Numbered from the stretch's first letter, positions 1 through 11,032 are shown. The stretch is 64,000 bases of DNA from Diplonema japonicum (GCA_964019335.1 OZ025650.1:323001-387000), one strand, 5' to 3'. Numbers and translations are program-made. The notes: a model not told the origin generated them from the letters alone.

Positions 1-1618
1 CTTCCCTCCTGTATGAACGGGTAAGGACTGAGAGGGGTTCTTCATCGTCATCGTCACTGGGCGAGGTGAGGCGGCTAGGGCTGTGTGCTTGGTACTCTTT
101 CCAGAAAGGGGTGACAACTGGTTTGATGTGAATGTCAGACTCACGCAGACTCTCGACAATGGATGTGCTCAGCCATTTTTGAGAGTACGTGCATGATGAC
201 GGCAGCTTAATGCCGAGCAATGTGCACACGCGTGACAGCAAGTGCTTCTTGGCTACGTCTTCCAATGAAAATGTTATGCCGTACTCGTCGTTAAGCCTGC
301 TGGGTATCTCCCTGTCCCACAGGGTGGCATGGTATTCCGACGCTGGTCTCATAAGGCCCCTGAGAGACGACAGAATAAGGTCTGTAAAGTCACAATTCTG
401 CCGGGAGGTCACCTGCTGCATCCATGTCCCCAACAGGGCTACGAACACACGTGCAAGCATCTCGCACTTTGCAAGCTTCACTACATCCATCACATCCACA
501 CGGCGCCATAATGTCGAGGGCGATGTTACCTTGCCGTTCACTTCGATCACTGGTCTGGGCCCCACCCACTCCATGTTATTCTCTAGTACTTCAACCACGC
601 CTTGCAGCTCTTGAAACCCCAAATTGTTTTCAGACAACTTCTCACATATGTACTCCGGGCATATCTTTTCGTGCAGACATGCTTCGCCCATCCACCGATG
701 CTGTTCGTGTTCTAACAAAATTGTCCATATCACAATACATCCTTTGGCGTACCCATGTTCCTTCATCTGCCGCAGTACTGTGTAGTGCTGGAGTAGATCT
801 GTCAAAGCTGTTTTCGGAGCATGGAAGTAACTAGCCTTGCTAGTATCCGTTTCCTCTTCAGGCCTGTTGAGCATTACAAAACTCCTACCCGCAGCACAGC
901 GCTGTATATTGACATTGTCGAGAACGTGCAGTGGCGACGGGGGGCAGTGTAGAAGAGGTGTTGCTGCAGCGCACCACGCACAGAACCCCCTATAGTAGAC
1001 GGTGCAGGTCAGAGGGACATGGAAGCGGTCGGGGAGCAGGGGCAGTGACATCAGGGTTGATGCGATCCATGCCACAGGAGGCGTGCTGAAGGGAATCAGG
1101 AACCTGATATTCTGAACGTCATAAACTATACCGCCTGCATACCGCACGGATGGGTACGTCTTCTTTGCTTCGGGTACGTGGTATTCATGAACCAGGCGCT
1201 TCATGATACCCTTGCATCTCTCGACGAAGGCCTCCCTATACCCATCTACGATCCGCTTCTTCGCTGCTGCCTCTTCATGGTTACATGGTATGCTCTCCAC
1301 TGTTTCGTAGTGTTCGCATCCAACACCGCTACTGCTGGCGACATGATCAGGCACGCTGCCCACATACTCCTCTTCCCCCTGCACGTTCTCCACGCTTTCC
1401 AGAATGCGTTTACTACATGTCTTGTGGTTTTTTTTCGTCTTCTTTAACGGTGACAGCTTTCGTTTACCTCCCTTGGGTTTTGCTAGAAACGTTGGGTTTG
1501 TAGTCAGTACAAAGAACTGATCCTTGGTAGGTATCAACTCTCCCCGTGAACCGAGCCATGCAGTTGCAGGCGACACGGGCACCATGGCCGCAACGCCAAA
1601 CGACATGTTGGTGGGCAT
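1..1618 (-). CDS. Unknown large protein, 3' end cut by window edge
   Basis: A reading frame stays open from the ATG at 1618-1616 to the left edge, at least 539 codons without a stop, preceded by an in-frame TAG at about 1665. The length, normal codon use and absence of homopolymers make this a real gene; it runs off the window, so its C-terminus is missing. I do not recognise a family. Visible features are a basic Lys-rich stretch about residues 50-75 (KGGKRK), several Cys/Trp/His-rich patches in the middle, and an acidic run (DDDDEE) near the visible end. It starts only 70 nt after the stop of the coiled-coil gene to its right, with a pyrimidine tract and CAG between them, as expected for trans-splicing or a very compact gene pair. 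Confidence 0.8.
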   Translation of the reverse strand, partial: MPTNMSFGVAAMVPVSPATAWLGSRGELIPTKDQFFVLTTNPTFLAKPKGGKRKLSPLKKTKKNHKTCSKRILESVENVQGEEEYVGSVPDHVASSSGVGCEHYETVESIPCNHEEAAAKKRIVDGYREAFVERCKGIMKRLVHEYHVPEAKKTYPSVRYAGGIVYDVQNIRFLIPFSTPPVAWIASTLMSLPLLPDRFHVPLTCTVYYRGFCAWCAAATPLLHCPPSPLHVLDNVNIQRCAAGRSFVMLNRPEEETDTSKASYFHAPKTALTDLLQHYTVLRQMKEHGYAKGCIVIWTILLEHEQHRWMGEACLHEKICPEYICEKLSENNLGFQELQGVVEVLENNMEWVGPRPVIEVNGKVTSPSTLWRRVDVMDVVKLAKCEMLARVFVALLGTWMQQVTSRQNCDFTDLILSSLRGLMRPASEYHATLWDREIPSRLNDEYGITFSLEDVAKKHLLSRVCTLLGIKLPSSCTYSQKWLSTSIVESLRESDIHIKPVVTPFWKEYQAHSPSRLTSPSDDDDEEPLSVLTRSYRRE

Positions 1619-1675
1619 CTGGAGAGTGCTGCACGGGAGGCGACAATGAACAGAAACATGGATCTAGGTGTCTCT

Positions 1676-1692
1676 CTGGAAAGAAGAGTCAG
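1676..1692 (-). promoter_or_regulatory. Candidate splice-leader acceptor site between adjacent genes
   Basis: Immediately after the stop codon of the coiled-coil gene the minus strand reads a pyrimidine run ending in CAG (TGACTCTTCTTTCCAG), about 57 nt before the next ATG. A cis intron is unlikely because no donor leaves a plausible intron length. The layout fits a trans-splice acceptor in a polycistronic unit; this is an inference. Confidence 0.4.
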
Positions 1693-2660
1693 CGGGGTGA
1701 CATGGCTTCGGAAGCTATGCTTCTGGTGGAACCTTTTGGAGACAGGATCTTCTTGATATCGAGGTCTGCTGTGGCCCTGCTGCCTCGGCGTTGTTGGATG
1801 TGGCCACCGCGACGGCTGCGGGGACCCACCTCAGATGTGGTGCGCATTTTGCGTCCGCTTTCGATGCCACGGAGCACACGGCGCTCGTCTTCAGTGAGGA
1901 CAGGGAGTTGAGACTCTTGCCATTTCACTTTTTCGGAGTATTCCCATTCGACTGCTTGGATCCTGCCGGCGAGCTCCTTGAGGGCAGCAGACAGGTTCTC
2001 GACCTTGTCTTTGTCCCTCGCTGCCTCGGCTTCCTTGAGTTCCCGTTGTTTGTGGGCAAGGAGGGCGCTCTGTTCGGCAACCCAACTGGCTTGCTGTGCA
2101 GTTTCAGCCTCGTACTCTAGGTTGTACTGTTGGAGCATTTGTGACTTTTCAATGGCGCTGCGACGTGTCTCTCGTTCAGCGGTTTGCAGGTCGCCTACAA
2201 ATTTAATAGACGAGGCTTTACGCGACCCAACGCCGGCTCCTGAGTACTTCTTGTTGCTCATTTCTTTCCGGACAGCATCGGCGCTGTATAGAGCACACCT
2301 CTGCTCGGCGGTGAGCATGATCTTGTCCTCTGCGACACGGGCACGCTTCAGGTCTTCGGCACGGAGTTCGATCTCGGCTTCTAGTTCCGACCGCATTCGT
2401 ATCAGGCTGTCCAGTTCATTGGCGCCCAAGCTCCTCGTTAGCTTCAGCCGTTTACCCCCTGCCACCATGTCATCGATTGTTTCTATTTTTCGTCTTTGCT
2501 GCGCGCACCATTTTTCATACTTTTTCTCTTCCGTGTGCCACTTATTCCTCTGCCTCTCAACCCTTTTCACCGCGTCCATCGCATTTTTCGTATTCACATT
2601 CAGTGCCGCTTGTATTTCTGTCGCGATCACTGACGACCTTCGGGGCACACGGTTGTCCAT
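1689..2660 (-). CDS. Coiled-coil protein, 323 aa, function unknown
   Basis: An intact ORF from ATG at 2660. Residues about 20-70, 85-115 and 150-250 are charged, Ala/Glu/Lys/Arg-rich and heptad-like, so the protein is probably a long coiled coil broken near the Gly/Ser-rich KKYSGAGVGS segment at about 138. The C-terminal 50 residues are basic and Ser/Arg-rich (GPRSRRGGH, SPKGSTRS) and look disordered. No enzyme motif, signal peptide or membrane span is visible. The upstream DNA is A/T homopolymer-rich. A cytoskeletal or scaffolding role would be usual for such a protein, but nothing here proves it. Confidence 0.8.
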   Translation of the reverse strand: MDNRVPRRSSVIATEIQAALNVNTKNAMDAVKRVERQRNKWHTEEKKYEKWCAQQRRKIETIDDMVAGGKRLKLTRSLGANELDSLIRMRSELEAEIELRAEDLKRARVAEDKIMLTAEQRCALYSADAVRKEMSNKKYSGAGVGSRKASSIKFVGDLQTAERETRRSAIEKSQMLQQYNLEYEAETAQQASWVAEQSALLAHKQRELKEAEAARDKDKVENLSAALKELAGRIQAVEWEYSEKVKWQESQLPVLTEDERRVLRGIESGRKMRTTSEVGPRSRRGGHIQQRRGSRATADLDIKKILSPKGSTRSIASEAMSPR

Positions 2661-3002
2661 CTCTACTTCGCCTTTTTTTTTATTTCTCTTGTTTTTTTTT
2701 TTTCCCTTTCTTTCCCGGAGTGGCCTTTTCCAATGATGAAAAACAAATGAATCAAAGCATACGTGGTATAATAAAATAGTGCCCCCCCCCCCCCTTTTTT
2801 TTTCAAGAATAGTCAGTTATGTTGCCGAACAGTTCATTGGGAGGGAAGTGGGGGGACTCGGAATGAGTTGGGGGAAAAAGCAAAAGTTAAAGAAAAAAGA
2901 ACAGACGAAAAAAGAAACAACAACGAAAAAAAAAACACTCGAAAAAAAAAAAGTGAGAAACAAAAACGAGTAAAAGAAAAAAAAATCGAATAATTCATTT
3001 TT

Positions 3003-3033
<31 letters not shown>

Positions 3034-3120
3034 CACACGCGAGCAATAAAGGGGGGACGAAAGAAAAAAAAAAAAAAAAGAAAAAGAAAAAGAAAAAACA
3101 AGAAAGATATCCCGTAACCT
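2661..3120. other. Intergenic, homopolymer-rich
   Basis: Long runs of A, T and C (for example T runs near 3000-3032 and a C run near 2783). I see no gene. Short Lys- or Phe-rich ORFs here are products of the homopolymers. Confidence 0.8.
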
Positions 3121-4360
3121 CTAAAGGTTAGACTGGATCATTTTTGCAATGGTCTGCAGTTGGATGTTGGAGGTACCTTCGTAGATGGCACCGATTTTAG
3201 CGTCTCTGTAGAATTTCTCGGCGGGGTAATCCTGAGGTTTTTTTTTTCTCTTTTTTTTTCTAAGTAATCATATATACCTTCACGAAGCCGACACCTCCCA
3301 TCCACTCGACTGCCTGCGAAGCAACTTGCTGTGCCACCTGCGAGGCGTAGAGCTTGGCCATGGCGGCTTCCATGACGAAGTTCTCGCCAGCTTCCTTCAT
3401 CCTGGCTGCGTTGTAGACCATCAGCCTGGCGGCCATGATGTTGGTGGCGCACTGTGCCTGTTGGTGCTGCATTCCTTGGAAGGTTCCAATTGGTTGCCCG
3501 AACTGTTCCCTTTCCATGCTGTATTTTACGGCGGTGTCGAAGGCGCCCTGCGCAAGACCGATCATCTGCGACCCGATCCCGATCCTCCCCTCGTTTAAAA
3601 CTTCGATAGCGATCTTGTAACCCTTCCCTAGCTCGCCCACAATGGCGTCCTTGCTCACCACACAGTCCTCGAAGATTACCTCACATGTTGACGACGATCT
3701 GATCCCAAGCTTGTTCTCTTTCTTCCCAATCCTGACGCCTGGGTTGTCACCTGTCACAACAAAGCACGTAATCCCCTTGTACCCCTTGCTGGGGTCCACG
3801 TTCGCCATCACAAGGAACAACCCTGCTTCCCCGGAGTTAGTAATCCACATTTTGTTACCATTGATAACATATTCATCGCCCTTCTTCTCTGCACGGGTTT
3901 TAAGTGCGAAAGCATCGCTACCACTGCCCGCCTCGGAGAGACAGAAGGAGCCGAGCGTGTTAGTTGAAAGCATGCGGAGGTACTTCTCCTTCTGAGCGTC
4001 AGTACCCCATCTGAAGAAGGCGTTGTTCACAAGTGTGTTCTGCACGTCCACCATGACGGACACGGAAGGGTCCACCTTCGCTAGCTCTTCGATGGCGATG
4101 ATTGACCCGAAGAACCCGGCGTCAGAGCCGCCGTACTGCTCAGCAGTCTCGATGCCCATAAGGCCCTGCTCGAAGCACTTCTGGATCAGCTCGGGTCTCA
4201 TCTTCTGCACCTCGTCCATTTCCATCACATACGGTGCGATCTCCTCCTTCGCGAACGCCTTCACCATGTCCTGCAGCGCCACCTCATCCTCGTTCAGCGT
4301 CAGTAGGCTCTTGTACCTTGCCCCGCCCCTTGTCGCCAGCCTGCTCATACCGCGCATCAT
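3121..4360 (-). CDS. Acyl-CoA dehydrogenase (short/branched-chain type), two exons
   Basis: The 397-aa protein is a flavin-dependent acyl-CoA dehydrogenase, which oxidises an acyl-CoA to the trans-2-enoyl-CoA in mitochondrial fatty-acid or branched-chain amino-acid breakdown. Visible family signatures are [14 protein letters not shown] and [12 protein letters not shown] (FAD/substrate-binding) and the C-terminal [24 protein letters not shown]. Exon 1 is 4360-3278; a 46-nt GT...AG intron occupies 3277-3232; exon 2 is 3231-3121. The catalytic base, the Glu of YEGT, lies in exon 2, so the unspliced reading frame (ending VKVYMIT) would give a dead enzyme. The basic, Ser/Arg/Gly-rich N-terminus fits a mitochondrial presequence. 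Exact substrate length class cannot be told. Confidence 0.95.
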
Positions 4361-6104
4361 ATTTATATATATATATATTTTCCCTTTCTTGCCTGTGTGG
4401 GACTTATTTTGGAGGGCTTTTTTCTTTGATTTTCTTTTTTTTTTTTTTTGGAATAATAATAAAAAAGCTTTTCGGGATTTAAAAAAAAAAGAAAAACAAT
4501 AATGAGGAATAAAAAAAGGTGAGGGTGAGAGTGGGTGGAGGTGAGTGAAAAATAAAACCGGGTGGGGGGGGGAGATTGTCGGAGAGCAGGAGGGAGAGCA
4601 GAAAAAAAACCGTGGTGTGGGGAGGGGGGGGGAGGGGGGGAGAAAATTAGTAAAAAAAATGGGTAAGTTGAGTGAGAAAAGAATGTAGGGATAAAATAAA
4701 GGGTGAACCGGGGAGAAGGGGGGTCATTAAATACTCTCATGATCATATTTGGCCTTTTCTTTCTTTTTTATTTCTTCCATCTTTACGTGTTTATTCTTCT
4801 TCTTTCTCTTACAGGACCACGGGGGAGGGGGCGGGAGGGAAAGGGGAGCAGAGGGGCAACATAACTTCCCAGTGTGGAAAAATCTTTTTTAAAAAACTCG
4901 AAACTCCCTTTTTTCCCGATGGAAAAAAAAAAAAAAAAAATGATGTCAAGAAAAGAGAAAAAAAAAAGGGAAGGTTCAAAAAAAAAAAAAAAGGGAAACA
5001 TGATGCTGATTTTGGGCAGTGGGATGAAGAAGAAGAAAAAAGGGAAATAGATACCCTCTAACTCTCTCATCTTACGTTTCCCAATTCCACGAAAAAAAAA
5101 TACCTTCAGATTTATTTCCCAAATCAGCTCTCCTTTTCTTTTCTTCTCCTCCTTACTTCTTTTTTTAGTTGTCCTTCACTTCACTTCCTTTTTTTTTTTT
5201 ACTCACTCCTCTGATAGACTCGCTTTTTAGGCGGTCTTGGCGATTCTTCTTCAGTTTTTTTTTTTTTTTAATGGAAGAAAAACCCACCCAACCAGCGACA
5301 CAAAAAGAACAAATAGACTATCTAGTGGAGATATAAAAAAAAAGGGGGGTAGAAAGTGAGGGACAAATAAAACAAAAGTAGAAAAAAGAAAAGAAAGGAA
5401 AAGTGGTGACTGGAAATTTTACCCCAAGGGTGACGAATTCTCTTTTTTTTTTTTTTAATTTTTTTTTTATTGGGGAACCTTCCATTTTCTTTAAAAAGAA
5501 AAAAAAAATCTTGTGATGGAGGAAAAAAAAAATGGGGGATGCACCTCCTGATATGGAGTTGTTAAGTATAAGGGAGAAGGGGAATAGCAAAGTCCCGAGC
5601 AAGCCCAACAAAAAAAAGGGGAGGGGGTGGATGGGAAATAAGGATAAAAAAGGCTAAAAAGAAAACGAAAAAGGGAAAGGAAAACAGAAGGATTGCCCCA
5701 AACATAAGACACACTATAAGTAAAATAAATAAATAAAAAGGTACAGGGGTGGGGGGGGCTTCAGGGCAGGGGAAGGGGGAAAGCTATACACACTTTTTGG
5801 TATTTTTCTGGGAGTAGAAGGGACAAATAAATTGCTTTAATCAAGTGATAGGAACTGCATTCTTCTTCTTCTTTTTCTGGCTCTCTCTCTCTGCTTTCTC
5901 TTAATTTAAATGCTATGGAAAGAAAAATCTTTTCTTTATTACTCTTTTTTTTTTTTTTTTTTTTTTTTTCTTATTTAAATATGCGTGGAAGCTGTGCAGT
6001 ACAACAAAAGAATAATGTTTTTAGAAAACAAAAAAAAAAAAAAAAAAAACAACAACAACACCCAATTAATATGCCTTATAACAACATAGGCCACTGCATT
6101 ACAT
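4361..6104. other. Intergenic, A/T homopolymer-rich
   Basis: About 1.7 kb of purine-rich and homopolymeric sequence with many A and T runs and G-rich patches. ORFs here encode only Lys- or Phe-rich low-complexity peptides. No gene or RNA was recognised. Confidence 0.75.
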
Positions 6105-8701
6105 CTAGACTACCATGTTCGCCTTATTTTAATTTTAAAAAAAGAAAGGAAAAAAAAGGGGGGGGGGAAACATACCAGCTTCGTACCAGCGGACTTGTTC
6201 TCGGAGGTGTCAATGAACTTAACTCTGTCACCCTGTGATTTTTTTTTTTTTTCCCTCTAAAAAATTTCCAATTTCTGTACCTTAAGGGCGCCAAACTGCA
6301 TGACCACCTGTTTGAACTCTCTGCCTAGGGCGGGGTACAAATTCTGCTCACCAGCACACAGCCAGAGGTTGATCCTCCAGTTTTCCCCCCACTTGTGCTC
6401 AATGCTGGCACCGTTGATGAGGTTGTTGCTCTTCTGGAAGTTCTCACCAGCAAGCTTCATGAGGACATGTGCCCATGTGCGGTTCACCTTCTCTGCCCCG
6501 TAGTCCAGGACAGCTCTCCACTGCCCGCCGTTGACGTTGGCCCTGTCCTCCCACGTGGGGGCGATCCCGTCCCTGAATAACGCGAAGGAGCTGTTCTCCG
6601 CCAGGGTCTCTGGGGGGGGCAGCAGCTTCATGATTTCCCAGAAGCCCAGCACATCATCAACACTGCCCAACACCACAGGTGCCTTCCACCCCCCGTTCTC
6701 ACCAGGAGCCTCCGTGAAGAAAACACGCCACTTGGACTCCAGCTGCAGCTGCCTCTTCTTCGTCTGTGTGTCTTCCAAAAAGAATGAAGCTCCACATACC
6801 TCCTTCGAGTCGCTCTTCTCAGAAGCCTCATCCGTCTTCTTTTCGGTTTGCTGCATTAGGTAATCGGGGGGGCGGGGGGATAAACAGCATACAATTTTCT
6901 TGACCTTCTCCTTTTCTTCATCTGCCCTCTTCTTCTTCTCCTCGGCCTCGACTTGTTCCTTTGCCGACGTCTCCTCTCTTGCCTTCGCACACTCTTCCTC
7001 ATCGACGGGGATCTCGTTGTCATCGATGGCCAGGATGCCTTTCAGCCTTCCAAGAATGGAGGCCAGCTCCAGATCGTTGATGATGCAGACGGCAGAGATG
7101 AGGTAGCAGGCGGAGGTGACAGGGATCCTGCGCACGACGGTGCTTCGGCACTCCCTCTCAGGGAAGCCTGCGGTGATGAGGGACTCGGCAACGACAAGGG
7201 AAACGGGCTTGGTGCACTTCTTGAGGAGGTTGTAGATGTTCTGCACGTCCTCAGTGCTGGGCTCCTGCACCAGCTTGATGATGGAGTCGGCCATCTTGTC
7301 CATCTTCAGCCTGTTCAGTTGCTCGCGGAGCTGCGACACGTCAGGAGGGGAAAGACCTTCGGGGTCGGTGATCTTCCTGAACTTGAAGGTGATGTGCAGA
7401 GCATTCGACTCCACAGCTGCGAGCACGTCCTCAGAGTTCTCGATCGGCATCCCGTTGCACGACACGAGCGTCTTCCCGACCACAGCCTTCATCCCGTTGT
7501 TGTCCGCCTCACCACCAGGCGCAACCGCCTTCAGAGTCACAGGGGTACCTGTGCTCCACTCGGCCTGCAGTTCCGCACCTTCCCTTCTGTCCCATTTCAG
7601 GATATCGAACTCACGTGCTTCCCTCTCTGCCTCTTTCCTTGCTTCTTCCTCCTTTCTCAGCCTCTCCTCGATTGCTTCATTCGTCTTGGCCAAGCTCTCA
7701 TCGTGCTCTTTTTGGAGCGCCTCCAACTCAGTGTCAAGATCCAGCTCGTGACCGGCTCTCTCTTTTTCCTCCTCTCCAAGCATGACTTGTTTCTTTTCTT
7801 CCATCTCTTTCGCGAAGTTCTCGAGCCATTCCCTCTCTGCCTTTTCCCTCCGCTCCCTCTCTACCTTCTCTTGTTCCGCCTTCTCCTTTACCTCTTTTTT
7901 GTGTCGCTCATCCTCAACCATCCTCTTGCTCTTTGCTTCCTCCTGCAGCCTTTTCTGCTCATCGGAGATGATCGATTCTTTTCCTCGGGCCGCCCATTTC
8001 TTGGGGCCACCGGTCGCGGGAGGGAGCTGGGCCTTGACAGGGGCAGGGGCAACTGGCTGGGGCTGCTGTGTCGGGGTGGGGATGCTTTCCGTTGGAGGAG
8101 GCGTGGAGTTAGATGCGAGGGGCTGCTGAGTCGTTCGCGCGGGCGCAGCGCGGGTGCCCTTTGCCCTCCAAGCGTTTTCCGACCTGGCAAGCTCACCGGG
8201 AGTGGGGTGCGAGGGCGGGTGGGATTGGAAATTTTGAGTTTGCCGGTACATCTGGTTGTTGTTGTATGTCTGATTGGCAGGGGGCTGATGCTGATGCTGA
8301 TGCTGATGCTGGTGTTGGTGCTGATGCTGGTGTTGGTGCTGATGCTGTTGGTGGTGCTGGTGCTGTTGGTGCTGCTGGTGGTGCTGGGGCTGCATCTGCG
8401 CGTGCTGGTGATGATGATGATGATGGTGGTGCATCTGGGGGTGGGGCTGGTGGTGTTGTTGGTGGTGGTGGTGCTGGTGGTGGTGGTGGTGGTGGTGGTG
8501 CATGTACGGGTAGGAGCCGGGCATGTTGTACCCCTGCTGCGGCGGCATGTTGTAGGGTGCTGTCGGGGAGAATCGGGACGCAGGTGGCTTAGGCGCTTCT
8601 TGTGCTACGTTCGCGTTACCCCATCCTGCCCTAACCTTGCTGGAAGGTGTGAATTCTGGTGAACTCGCGTTTAATTCGGTTCTCGCTTTAGTTCCTTGCA
8701 T
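6105..8701 (-). CDS. eIF4E cap-binding domain fused to His/Gln-rich, coiled-coil and PDZ-like N-terminus
   Basis: Residues about 655-807 and the spliced tail form an eIF4E domain: LESKWRVFF, GFWEIMKLLPPP (cap-binding Trp), TWEDRANVNGGQW (second cap-binding Trp with its Glu) and GDRVKFIDTSENKSAGTKL. It should bind the mRNA 5' cap. The N-terminus is unusual: an extended His/Gln tract (residues 68-139), a Pro/Gln linker, a charged coiled coil (245-365), then a PDZ-like segment (about 385-443: VTLKAVAPGGEADNNG...VSCNGMPIENSEDVL). Proposed introns are 6892-6851 (42 nt, in frame, GTATGC...CAG), 6280-6233 (48 nt, GTACAG...CAG) and 6175-6123 (GTATGT...AAG), giving a stop at 6107-6105. The second intron restores the conserved eIF4E C-terminus. 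The third is less certain. Ordinary eIF4E is about 200 aa, so this is a very long, fused form. Confidence 0.88.
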
Positions 8702-8804
8702 AACTTATGATGACACTTTTCTTTTTTTAAAACTTTTTTTTAATACCCCCACCCCTAATATCCTGTGTGATTCTTCCCTTTTTAGGAACAAAAAAAAGAA
8801 AACG

Positions 8805-8839
<35 letters not shown>

Positions 8840-8965
8840 AAACAGACGTGGTACAAACTAACGGCCTTTTTTTATTAAAAAAAAAGAGAGAGATAGCTCA
8901 GAGGCATTCGTGAGAGAGGACTGCGTCTGTGGGCGGAGGGCAGCGGAGAAGCTTCTTTATAATAC

Positions 8966-10162
8966 TTATTCAAGACGCGTGGGTACATTTGAAAGCCGGG
9001 TTTGCAATACAACAATTTGCTGCTTGAGGGCAGCGATAGCTTCCCGTAGATTTTGCTTCTCTTTCTGGACGATGCGGAGCCGGTATTCGCATTTTTCATG
9101 GTGCCGGTCGGAGACCGGGGCGGGGGCAGAAATGGGAGCGGGGGCAGCATCAGGTGCAGAAACAGCTTCAGGGGTTTGCACATCTGTATTGGTCGCAGTG
9201 GAAGTAGTTGCGGGCCGTGCTTCCTGCAGCTTGTCGCCCAGCCTGATCGAGAGTTCTTTTAATTCCGATATTTCCGATTTAAGAGAAGAGACTTCAGTTG
9301 TGTGGCCGTGGGACCCCTCAAAAGAGAACTGCAGCATCGACTTCAAGTATTCGTTCTCCTGAACCAATGCTTGAAGCTGTTGAGATTTTTCCTCCTCCTC
9401 ACCCTGCAAAGGCTCATCGACAAGCACGCCTATCGTGCACACGGAACAGTCGATCCCTATCTCCCTGGGATCTTCCGGTCTGTCTACCGACACAGAAGCT
9501 ACGGAAGCGAGTTTTTTACCGAGCAGTCTGGATTTATCGTGCTCATCCAACGGACACCATTTCTCATAACCGGTTATTGTTAAATTCTCAGCGAGAATGA
9601 TGCCGATGGTGTCGCCTGGGGTTTTGTGCATGAGTATGGTGGTCAGTTGTGGGGAAGAGGTGGTGGTGGTGGGTTTACTGCTTTGCCGTACCTTGCGAGA
9701 GATGACCTTTGTTGGGGACTCAAAAGCTTTTGTTTTCTGCAGTTTTGCGAAGGTTTTTATATTTTCGTGTTCAGGGACAAGTGTGACGGGGAGTGGTTGG
9801 CAGGTGTCTTCGAAGATGTCGCGGAGGATGGAAACAAACTGAGCTGCACCGTCGCCTTTGGGGTTCTGCTTGTTCTCACTGAACACCATCAGCAAGTCGA
9901 AGCTCCCACGCACTTTCACTAAAACCATTTTCTTCTGCGGTTCGAGGAACAGCCCTTCAACTTCTGTGTACTTCACCACCCTGCTCACTCTCCATTTTCC
10001 AGATTTCGTCCCGTCCGCTACCAACAAACCCCCAGACCTTAACATCACCACCCTCTCTTGCCGAAATCCTTTCGAGCTCACTTTTTGCATTACCCTTATA
10101 AACACACAGTCGTCTGTCCACACCTCCGCTAACCCCGGTAAGGGCGCACATACAGGGGGCAT
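8966..10162 (-). CDS. Unknown protein with PH-like N-terminus and C-terminal coiled coils
   Basis: Intact 398-aa ORF. Residues about 12-118 have a pleckstrin-homology-like pattern: alternating beta segments (VVMLRSGGLLVADG, KWRVSRVVKYTEVEGLFL, KMVLVKVRGSFDLLMVFS) ending in a helix with FVSILRDIF. A Ser/Thr-rich linker follows, then a beta-rich stretch with TPGDTIGIILAENL (about 180-195) that could be a divergent PDZ or second PH-like fold. Residues about 255-310 and 355-398 are coiled coil, separated by an Ala/Pro-rich linker. There is no signal peptide or membrane span. A scaffold or membrane-associated cytoskeletal role is only a guess. Confidence 0.75.
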   Translation of the reverse strand: MPPVCAPLPGLAEVWTDDCVFIRVMQKVSSKGFRQERVVMLRSGGLLVADGTKSGKWRVSRVVKYTEVEGLFLEPQKKMVLVKVRGSFDLLMVFSENKQNPKGDGAAQFVSILRDIFEDTCQPLPVTLVPEHENIKTFAKLQKTKAFESPTKVISRKVRQSSKPTTTTSSPQLTTILMHKTPGDTIGIILAENLTITGYEKWCPLDEHDKSRLLGKKLASVASVSVDRPEDPREIGIDCSVCTIGVLVDEPLQGEEEEKSQQLQALVQENEYLKSMLQFSFEGSHGHTTEVSSLKSEISELKELSIRLGDKLQEARPATTSTATNTDVQTPEAVSAPDAAPAPISAPAPVSDRHHEKCEYRLRIVQKEKQNLREAIAALKQQIVVLQTRLSNVPTRLE

Positions 10163-10858
10163 TTATTTATTTATTTTTTTTTAAAGTTTTTTTTAAATAT
10201 ATTTTTCCCCTTTGTTTTTTTCTTTTTTTTTTCTTTTTTAAAGGGGAAGGTATATGTTTAGGGAGGAGAAAAAGAAACACAACATCTTGAATAACTTTTT
10301 TTTTTTTAATTTTTCATTCTTTCGGTTAGCCTCAACGTCAGATGGGTACAACCAGACAAGGGAAAAAAAAAAGAAAAAAAAAGGGGGAGCAGGGGACGGA
10401 GCGAAAAAGGGTAAGAAGGAAAAAAGTTGGTGATGAGGGATACAATGGAAAAAAAAAATTGTGTACAACACAATCGGAAAAATACTAGGAGAAAGAAGAA
10501 GAGAAGAAAGAAGAAAGAAAGAAAAAAAAAAGAATAACAAGGTAAGCGATTACTGATAACACAAAAGAAAGAGAGCATTTCCTCAATAAATAATAGATGT
10601 AAAAAAAAAAAAAAAAAAACGACTGATTTCATTGCTGGTGATCCGTAGTGCTAACAAAAAAAAACTCTTGTTAGAACCACCTTTCTCTCTTTTCTCCCAC
10701 GCGCATCATACTCATACAATAAAAAAAATAATAATAACAATAAAAAAAAAAAATAAATAAATAAAAAAAAGTGTAAACGTAAAAATACCAACAGCAAGCT
10801 CACCATAACAAACGCGAATCGCCCGGGAGCTATAAAAAAAATAAAAAAAAATAATAAT
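10163..10858. other. Intergenic, purine/homopolymer-rich
   Basis: A-rich runs and AAAT/AATA microsatellite-like tracts. No coding signal or RNA recognised on either strand. Confidence 0.75.
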
Positions 10859-11032
10859 ACATAGCCTGCACGTTATAACGCAAGCATAACGTTATCAAAT
10901 TGATATGATTGATATTTTAAAATACCCGGTATCAAATACGGACCTCGGCGTGCCCAGGCCAATTTTGCACTATTTAAATACCCGAACCGATTAAAATACC
11001 CGATTGGTATCGGTATAACGTGCAGGCTATGA
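10859..11032. mobile_element. MITE-like element with terminal inverted repeats
   Basis: The left end reads CATAGCCTGCACGTTATA from 10860 and the right end is its inverted copy (TATAACGTGCAGGCTATG, ending at 11031), about 18-20 bp with one mismatch further in. The flanks ATAATAATA and ATAATAAAA could be a target-site duplication in A/T-rich DNA. The interior is AT-rich with repeated AATACCCG motifs and no ORF. Size and structure fit a non-autonomous DNA transposon; no other copy lies in this window. Confidence 0.7.

Noticed and set aside
6953-8662. A 569-codon plus-strand ORF
   Set aside because: It is the antisense of the eIF4E-fusion gene; its long Leu/Val/Met runs are just the reverse of the His-codon tract.
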